Made by a program: the position numbers and the translations under genes
The notes under the pieces: model-generated
Told to the model about the DNA's origin: nothing
Seen by the model: only the letters and a program-made list of their open reading frames with translations
Databases searched by the model: none
Source of the DNA: Oxyruncus cristatus
Lineage: Eukaryota; Chordata; Aves; Passeriformes; Cotingidae
DNA: 64,000 nt
NCBI GenBank assembly: GCA_013399855.1
Contig: VXAY01002474.1
Location: 135,046-199,045, forward strand
Direction of reading: 5' to 3'
Shown here: positions 51,701 to 60,700 of the stretch, in pieces
Layout of the letters: each line of letters starts with the position of its first letter
Numbering within the stretch: position 1 is the first letter of the stretch

Positions 51701-54700
51701 TGCTGGAAGAATATGTGTGCATTTTTAGGTACAGATAACGTAATAAACTGTTATTAATAAATAGAATAAGATCCAAAATATTTACCTGAGTCAAAATATC
51801 TAAAGTATAAAAAAAAATCAAAAAATTTTGTTCCTGTTTTTTGTTGGTTTGGAGGTTTTTTTCTTTTTTTTTTTTTTTAAGTTTGGGGGAGGTGTTTTTG
51901 TTTGTTTGTTTGGGGTTTTTTTACAAACTTTTCTATTTAACTGTCTACCACTAGGAAGGATTTAGACTCACCGAATTAAACCATTCTTTTCCTCCCAGCG
52001 CCGTATTTTTCCATTTTGCTTACTTTATGTAGGCTAGTTTTAGTGTTGCAGGCTAAGTTAAAGAAAACAGCTTCCTTGATCTGGTGCTTAAATCCTGAAA
52101 GGTCTGTTTCTGCCTCTGTAGAGCATCCCAGTAGATGTCACTTTCTTTTCTTACCAAAATGTGCGTGATTAGAGCAAGCATTTCTGTGTGTTACGATGTT
52201 TTGCCACTCTGATATACCTCCCTTGCACCAATGTAAATGCATTAGTATAAAGGGACTACAGCTTAATAAGTTTCAGAAATAGAATGTTTCAACTGTGTTC
52301 ATACAAACTCTACACTGTAGAGCCTTTGCTGATATAAACTATAGCAATTCACAGGCAAATAATTCCATTCCTCCCCCCGGCTCCTTCATTACACAATGAA
52401 GCCTATTGTAAGGGTGTTTTGGCAGTAAATGTTTCTTTTGTTTTGGCTGTGTATGAGAGAGAGGAGGGGAAAAAAAAATCCTTTTCGTGTTTCTGACTGC
52501 TTTCAAGTGCTTAAGAAGCTTTTAAGTTTATTTAATAATTTTTCAAGCATTGGGATGTGTTTTGGATAAAATTTACTGCCAAACACAGAGCTGTATTTAA
52601 TTATATGTGAAGTAAGGTTTTGGTATTTTTTGTTAATGGAATATCCACATTTGCTTTGTAATGGTTAGTCACTAAAAATGTCAAATTGTGTCATCATGGT
52701 GGATGGGGAATGTAGTGAAGCAGAATTTCCAGGTAATAACGAATGAGCCTATTCCCAGAATGAAATGTTTGAAATCTTTTAAGCCAGGGTGAATTGGCTT
52801 TATCCCTGTTTCTTGAAAAGGATGATGACTGTTTTTTGCAAGATGGAACTTGCAGTATGCAGGGTTTCTTTAGCTACTCTTTAACCCTTTAATGTGCTTT
52901 ATGTGATATTTTTATGTTGTAAGGGCACAGAGCATATGGTCAGGCAAAATTTTTCCTTTTTGTGGGTATCTGCTATGCATGGTGCCAGCTCTTGTGAACA
53001 CAGATGTGCTTGAAAGAGGAAATTTTGTGGGTCTTACTTAAGAGATAAATCCTGCTTCCTTATGAGCAGGGATATTGAAGAAGTAGAGAAAATGAACAGA
53101 TACTGAAACTGTTACTGCATGTTATTGGTACAGTGCTCTGAACAGGCCAGACTTTTTGATATGCTTTTTTTTCCTGTTCTTCTGAAAGCTCTTGTGGATT
53201 TTTTTGACCGTGCCATTTAAATTCTGATGTGAGCAGAGATGAACCACCTTTAGTCAGACTGTAAGGAGGGAAGGAATGGTTTTGAGTCTTCTACTGTGAA
53301 TAGTATGATTTATTACTAAAAAAGGGAAAATCAAGTGTGGGATGACATGTAACTGAAATACAAAACTTACTTAACGTTAGCTTGGACACTTTTTCTTCCT
53401 TAAGTATTAGAAGATCTTAAATGCATGGTGTTACGTGATTTCAGTGAGAAGCAAAACATGTTTTAGTGCGTATTGTGTACTAGAATATAGACTAATTTGC
53501 AAAATCCTACTTTGTCGCTGGAAAGTTGGAAACTTTATTTAAAAAAATATATTCTATTGGGCACTGTTGGTTTGGGCTATGCTCTTACTTGCTTCTTTAC
53601 TTAAAATATCCAGGTTCAGCTTAGCATACACTTATTTTGTGAATAGATGCATCAAAATCACTTATAAGTAGTGTTATTCTCTCCTTACTTGCAGGATGCT
53701 GGAATATGGTATTTGTTCCACAGGGTTGCTACAGGAGATTCTCATAGTTTAGCCATTGAAACCAAATCGGAGCTTACACCCCTAGGAATCTTCTATAACA
53801 ACAGGGTTCATTCTAATTTTAAGGTAATATATTATCTCATTAAAAAAAAAAAGAGTGATGTTCTTTATTTGCAAATATTCTGTATTAGGACTTGTCTGTT
53901 TACATTTTGAGCTGGTTAGCTGATAGATTTGTGCTGCGCTTGAACTGTATTGCAGAATGGTTTATATGCATGTATTTTTTTATGCATATATATATTTATA
54001 TGCCTATATTTTTTTGCTATGTTTCAAGTATTCACTGTGTTTCATATCCTCATAAGGCTCAAACAACCAAAACCAATTAATACCTCTTATAAAGTACTTT
54101 TTCTCAGAAGTGGCATTTCAGGTGCTACTCTTTGTAGCTTTGTTTTCTACTCTGAAGAAAGCTGACCCTTGAAGAATCAAAGTTGATTATAGTTGTAATT
54201 CATCTAATAGCTTCCTGGAGTAGCTCTGGCTTGTTTTTCTGAGTCTCTAATGTACAGTAACTCAAGTGTTTGCACATGGTGACACAGACTCTGGCTAGAA
54301 ATTAAGCTTCAGTGTTGCCTTCAAGAGCCCAGTTATTTGCAACAGTTTTTTCTTACAGGTTTTCAGCCTAGATAGAGGCATTGATGATTGTTTTATTAGT
54401 GTGTCTTTCATACCTTTTCCACATTTTAACTAAGTGAAATTAAAATCCTTAAAGTATTTCATTTGGAATCTATCTGCTTTCTCTGTGTGGGTATATAAAT
54501 ATAATGACATTTACAAAGACATCGACCTAGACTCTAAATCCTTATTGGTGTTTGAAGTTGCTTTATAGACATTCTCATAGTTCAGCCATTGAAACCTTAC
54601 AGAATCACTCTTGGCTTTTTTTTTGCCAAGTGAACTGATTTTGCTTGACAGTTGGTTGTCCGGGATCCCAAGAAATGATGCAGTGTTTTATGGAGGTTGT

Positions 54701-57700
54701 GTTAATGATCTGTTTGGGACTGTAGGGCATTTTGTTCAGATCGGAATGAAAACATACTGAGATAGTTTGTTTCCTCTTCCCAAATTAACACAGACTGGTT
54801 TATTACATTTTTTAGCTAGTTTTCCCATAGACAATATGCCTATTAAATCCAAACTGAAAGATGTAAGATTTTCTAATTTGTGTATGGAATGCAGTGTTTA
54901 AATTTTATAAATTCAGTGTTTCCCTATCTTTAGTTTTGGATAGTATGAATTTTATTTCCTTGCTTGTTTCAGGCTGGTTTGTTCATTGATAAGGGTGTTA
55001 AAACAACTAATGCTAGTGCTGATGATCCCAGAGAATATCTTTGTTTGGACAACAATGCAAGGTAAAGGATATCTTCTTTCAATTGAGTGAAAAATGGTGA
55101 AATTTTGAGGCTGCTCTTACATTCACATGAGGAAAAACACTTGTAAAACAATACAATAATTTATAAATTATAACAAACCAATAAATTTATATGTTTTTCT
55201 TTGTTCATGTTTTGAGAACAACAGGGATGGCGTGTCTTAAGAGTTCTTGCTCAGGGTAGTTTTCAGGGTCCTGGAAGACATTGTTTTAAACATGCTCTAC
55301 AGTCATGCTTAAAATGTTTTCTGGAATTGCTGCTAAAAGGAAAGTTTTCCTTTCAAATCTGATCATCTGATTTATGACTCAGTTTTAACTAATGGTTAAA
55401 AAAATGCTTCTGGAGTACATCCACTTGCCTTTCCTACTGCTGAATGATTTCTGCCGTACATTCTGGACTTTGAGATCATAGCTCAGTGGTGCAGTTTTAC
55501 TAAAGGCTGTTAGCAGAGATGGTACAGTCAACCAAATTTTCTTTAGTTTACAAAGTGAGAGAAAGCAGTGGAGAGTCTAGGAAAGTTTCAGTTTATGCCT
55601 GGTTAGTCTTGTCCTGAACTTCAAATAAAATAGCCTGGGATAGTGATTAAATTACAATATCGGATAACTGTATCTTGTCAACACTTTTTTGTGGCAATTA
55701 AGCATTAAGACTGAAAATATGGTTCATAAGATTATTTTGAATTGGCCTGTATTTAGGACAAGTACAGTTAAGTGACAGATGCAGATGCAGAGAGGACAGT
55801 TCCTAATTTTGGTGTTACTCAAAACTTCATAGTTTGGAAATGAACTTGCGAGTTCCATGTTTTGACAGAAAACCCATGTAACCCTTGCAGTTTCCCTCAG
55901 TCGTAACAGGTAGTCAGGAGGAACACGAGAGGGGCAAAATGTCCTGTGAGAACCTGTAGTGTGTTAAGGATGTAAGAAACTCAGTGTATGAGATGGAGTT
56001 CAAGCTCCACAGCAGAAAAAGAAGTAATGAGGCACTGTATAACTACATGAGGTCACTAATTATTGTACATTGAATCAAACTGGGGGGGGGATTTAAATGC
56101 TAATTGAGGAGATTGAGACTGTCAAAACCAAACACTGTTCTCCCCTTCCTCCCTTGAATGGGGAGATCCAAACCCAAGCAAATGATACGAGGTGATTGGG
56201 TAATGGATGTAGATATCTTTACCCCCTCAAAAAGCCTATTTGTAATTTTTTTTAATGTATTACTTTTTTTCTGGGGTCTTGGTGATAATTGAGATCTTCA
56301 CCAGTTCTTAATCAGGCTGTTTCTTCCTATTCTTTAAAATAGATTCCAGCCATAATTTACTGTATGAGACCATCTTGGTAGCAATGCAGACTGTCTGGGT
56401 TGGAACAGAAAAATATCTTAGGAGAGCTTAAAGAAGAAATATTCCTTTATGTCAGAAGAGTTTGAAAGATTTTGAAGGACCAGTTAGACAAATGTCCAGC
56501 CTGTTTTTGCATAGTTAACATCAACTCTGTGAATCCTTCCAAGGAGCTTTAAGTCCCTTCATTAAACTTTTACATTAATGCTGCAGTACAAGTGCAGAGG
56601 GCAAAAAGAAGAAGGGGATAAAGGGAGATGAGATGCAGCTAAAGAAGCTCAGAGAGACTGTGCAAAAGCCTGTGAGAATTACTGGAAAAGAGAAGTTTTA
56701 GATTCCTGCTTCATTATACCCAGAAACATTTTTCTAGTAATAGCAGAGCTAGAGACGCACCTGGGTTTAACTTGTCATTCCAAATGTGAAGTAGAGTGGA
56801 CTGCCCATCCGATGAGCATGAGTGTTTATCTTTAAGGCTTACTTTATCCCAACATATATGATAACATGTGAAACAAACAGTTTTCTTGTACTGAATGTTT
56901 GGATTTTCATCTCTCCCAGGTTTCGACCTCATCAAGATGCAGACCCTGAAAAGCCCCGCGTTGCTGCCCTGATTGACAGTTTAATCTCTTTCAAAAACAA
57001 TGATCATGGGGCCTGGGTCAGGGGAGGGGATATCCTCATTCAAAACTCAGGGTAGGTATTCAGAAGCAAAGGGCTGCATGATGTTACAGAGTTTATGCAA
57101 GTTACGTTACAACAGGGATGTTAGGAGGATTGCTGGTCAGTTGAGGAACTTCTCAATATCACGACCAGCTTTCACACCTTACTTGAAATATACAAGTTTA
57201 TATGTGATTAGATGGGAACCTGCCTTTAGCTGCAAAAAAAACCACCTTGTAATAAAAAGAACTCTAAAAGCTGTAGAGACATTGGATTTAGACTGAGGTA
57301 TTTATGGTTCCCTGAAGCTTTCATGTCCTGCTTAAAATGTGTAGAAAATTATTTGATTAGTTTTTAACAAAAGCATTTTTAGAAGAGTTAGGTGTGTGGT
57401 GGTTTTAAGTTCTATTAAGGGAAAAAATCTGGCTTTTTTTCAGTGCGTAGCAGGATATGCTCTTACAGTAGGCTGTTGTAGGGTAATCCAGAAAAAAACC
57501 CTGATGTTTTGAACTTTCTTTTAGGTTTGCTGACAATGGAATAGGTTTGACATTTGCTAGGTGAGTACTTTGTTTCTGTGTTTTCTTGCATAGAACCTTA
57601 GAAAATCTACACACATTTATTAAAATTAATAGGTCTACTTTCATAAGGCTGTAGTTCCATTTCTGGTTCTATTTCCAGTGGTGCAGATGAAGTTATAGAG

Positions 57701-60700
57701 TCTCTAAACTGACATAGCTGCCAATTTAATCTGTACTTGTTTTAGACCAGAGTTGGTTGCCTCTTCACCAGAAGGGCTGCATTTATCCAAGTATTCTTGG
57801 TTTTATATGATTCCTTAGGCAGTTTTTTATTTACCTTCTTAGCAATTGAAAGTGAATAATGGAAAAGAAAGGGGAGGAGCATTCAGAGGGGGTAGTCTCT
57901 TTCTGATGGAAAAAAACCAAGTAACTTAGGTAGTGAACCAAAATTGCTGCCATTTAGGTTATGACAAACTGGTTCTAGGATTGCCAGAGGAAGAGTGCTG
58001 CGTTAGAATGGGAGTTACAATTTTTAATGTTCGGCTCTCTGTTGAGCATTTCAGAGAGTGAGCTCTATTACCATTCATTTATTACACAGATTTAATAATT
58101 AAGTCTAAACTGCCCTGCTTAAGGAGGACTGTTATGGAAATAAAAGCAGGACTGTACCTTGGTGTATTCATCTGCTGGAGAGTCTTGGCTAAAGACTGAC
58201 CTCTGATGTTGCTTTGATAGTGATGGGAGCTTCCCGAATGATGAAGGTGCCAGCCAGGAGGTATCAGAGTCATTGTTCATAGGTGAGAGCAAGAATTATG
58301 GGTTTCAAGGTGGCCAAAATAAATATGCAGGAACTGGAGGAATAGACAACAAGACACGCACTCTGCCTAGAAATCGGTAAGTATGTCATGAGTGAAGGAC
58401 GTAGAAATACAAGAAACATTCTCTGTATTGGGTGTAAACACACTTCTTGCTTGAGCTGCTAGAGATTAAGACTCCATTAAAGGTGATTTCTTTTTCTTTA
58501 TAATGCTTTCTGTGCAACTGTGTCACCTTTTTGCTGAGGCAGTTTCATCTGATGCTACTGCTGGTCACTTTACTGTAGCAAGTTAAGTTATCCTACTTAA
58601 ATCTTCATCTTAAAAAATATTTGGGTCTGGAAGAGAGAAGGAAAAAAGCTTTCAGGTAGAAGAACTTCAAAGGTCAGTTTGGGGCTAGAGACTGCAATCT
58701 GTCTGTGACAAACCACAATCTGTGACTATGATCCCTTTTTTTTTTTTCTTGTTGACTTGCTCTGAAGCTTGTTTAAGGTAGGGTCAAGTCTTTGCACAGA
58801 GCAGGAAAGAAGACTGTTGGGGTTTAAGGCTAGCTGAAAATTAAGCCCCATGAGGCTGCTCCCACACTCTCATCCCCTTGGGTGAGAGAGACAAAAGGCA
58901 GAAATCCTGAATTGAGATAAGAAAAATTTACTGGAAACAGAAATGAGATAAGAAAAAGAACAGTAACAGCAGCAGTATTAATAACAAAAGTATACAAAAA
59001 GAGGATGATTTACATGCAGAAAAAGAGTGCTCACTGACTGACCTGACCCATGGCTATGCAGCTCCCAAGACAAAGCGCAAAATTGCTGACAGACCAGCCA
59101 TGGCTATGACTTTGCCTCAAGTCCAAGACAATAAAAAACAAGGGTGAACAGACTCTCTGGTGGGGACCAGTGTCATGCCACCACTGCATTATGCCACTGC
59201 TCTGTTCACCACTCATTCCCTGGAAAAAGGGTAGCAAGGGAGAGTCCCTTTCCATTGCTCCTCAGCAATGACGAAAGATGGTATTGAATAGTACAGTATC
59301 TTGGCCATGCCCACACAGCTCCAGGCTCCACCACCTCATTTCCTTGGTCAAAACCATGATGAAGGTGAGTTTAGACCACCTTGGTTTTTTGCTGCTTGGC
59401 CATTTAAAAGAAAGAAGTTAATGTGGCAGTGATGGGGGGGCAAACAGTCTAGTTGAGGAGAATCACAGAGCATTTGAAGTTGGAAAGGACGTCTGGAGTC
59501 TTGTCCAACTCCCTTGCTCAAGAAGTGTCACCTTCAGTTGGTGTTCCCAGGACCTTCTTCAGATGGCTTGAGGGCATCTCCAAGGATGGATTCTCCACAA
59601 TTTCCCTGGGCAACTTGTGTCTGTGCTCTGTCAAACTCACAGTGTTTGACAAAGTTTCTCCTGGTGTTTAGGAGAAAGCTCCTGTTTCTCACCTTGTGCC
59701 TGTTGCTTTTGGTCCTGTGAGGAGCCTGGTTCCATCTTCTTTGCACTCTCCCTTCAGGTGATATTATACCTTGAGATTCCTGCCTATGGCTTCTCTGCTC
59801 CAGGTTGAACAGTGTGAGGTCTCCCAGTGTTTCCTCCTGTGGGAGATACTCCAAGGTCTTACCATCTTTGCTTTCCTTTGCTGGACTCCCCAGTATCTCC
59901 ATATCTGTTTTGGACTGGGAACCAACACTGTAGGTGTTGTTTCACCAGTGTTGAATAGATGGGAAGGATTACTACCCCCAGTTTGTTGGTAATCCAGTGC
60001 AGCCCAGGATGCCTTTTGCCTCTTTGTGGCAAGGGTATGCTGTTTGGCATATGGTCAACTTGGTTTTCACTGGCACACAAGGTGTTAGTCCCAAGGTGCA
60101 GGACTTTGCACTTTCCTGTGTTGGACTTCATGAGGTTCCCATCTTCCCATTTCTCCACCTGTCAGGGCCTGTCTGGATAGCAACACAATACTCTGGTGTA
60201 TCAGCTGCTTCCCTCAGTTTTGTGCCCTCTGCAAACTTGCTGAGACTATACTTAGACTAATCATCCACGTCACTAATGAAGATGCTGAACAAGACTGGAT
60301 TCAGTACTAACCTCTGGGTTACACCTCCAGGATGCCTCCAAGTAGACTTCGTGCCATCACTTTCTGGGCCTAACCATTCAGCTGGTTTTCAGTCCATCTA
60401 ACTGTCCTCTCATACAGCCTGTACTTCATGAGGATCTTACGGGACCTTTGATAGTGTCAAAAGTCACCTCCTTAGTGATTCCATGCTGATTACTCCTGAT
60501 GACTGAAAATGGTTTCCAGGATTAGCTGCTCCATCATCTCCCTGGGGATCAAGCTGAGGCTTACCAGCCTGCCATTCTCTGCATGTTCCTTCTTCAAGTT
60601 AGAAGTGACATTTGCTTTCCTCCAGTCTACAGTCACTTCTTCCAGTTGCCATGATCAGTCAAAGAGCAAGTGGTATTATTTTCCTGCTGTATTTTTCATA

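Noticed and set aside
59031..59902. Minus-strand open frames of 74 and 122 codons
   Set aside because: They fall inside the LTR-like element and the reverse CR1, with no host-gene similarity.
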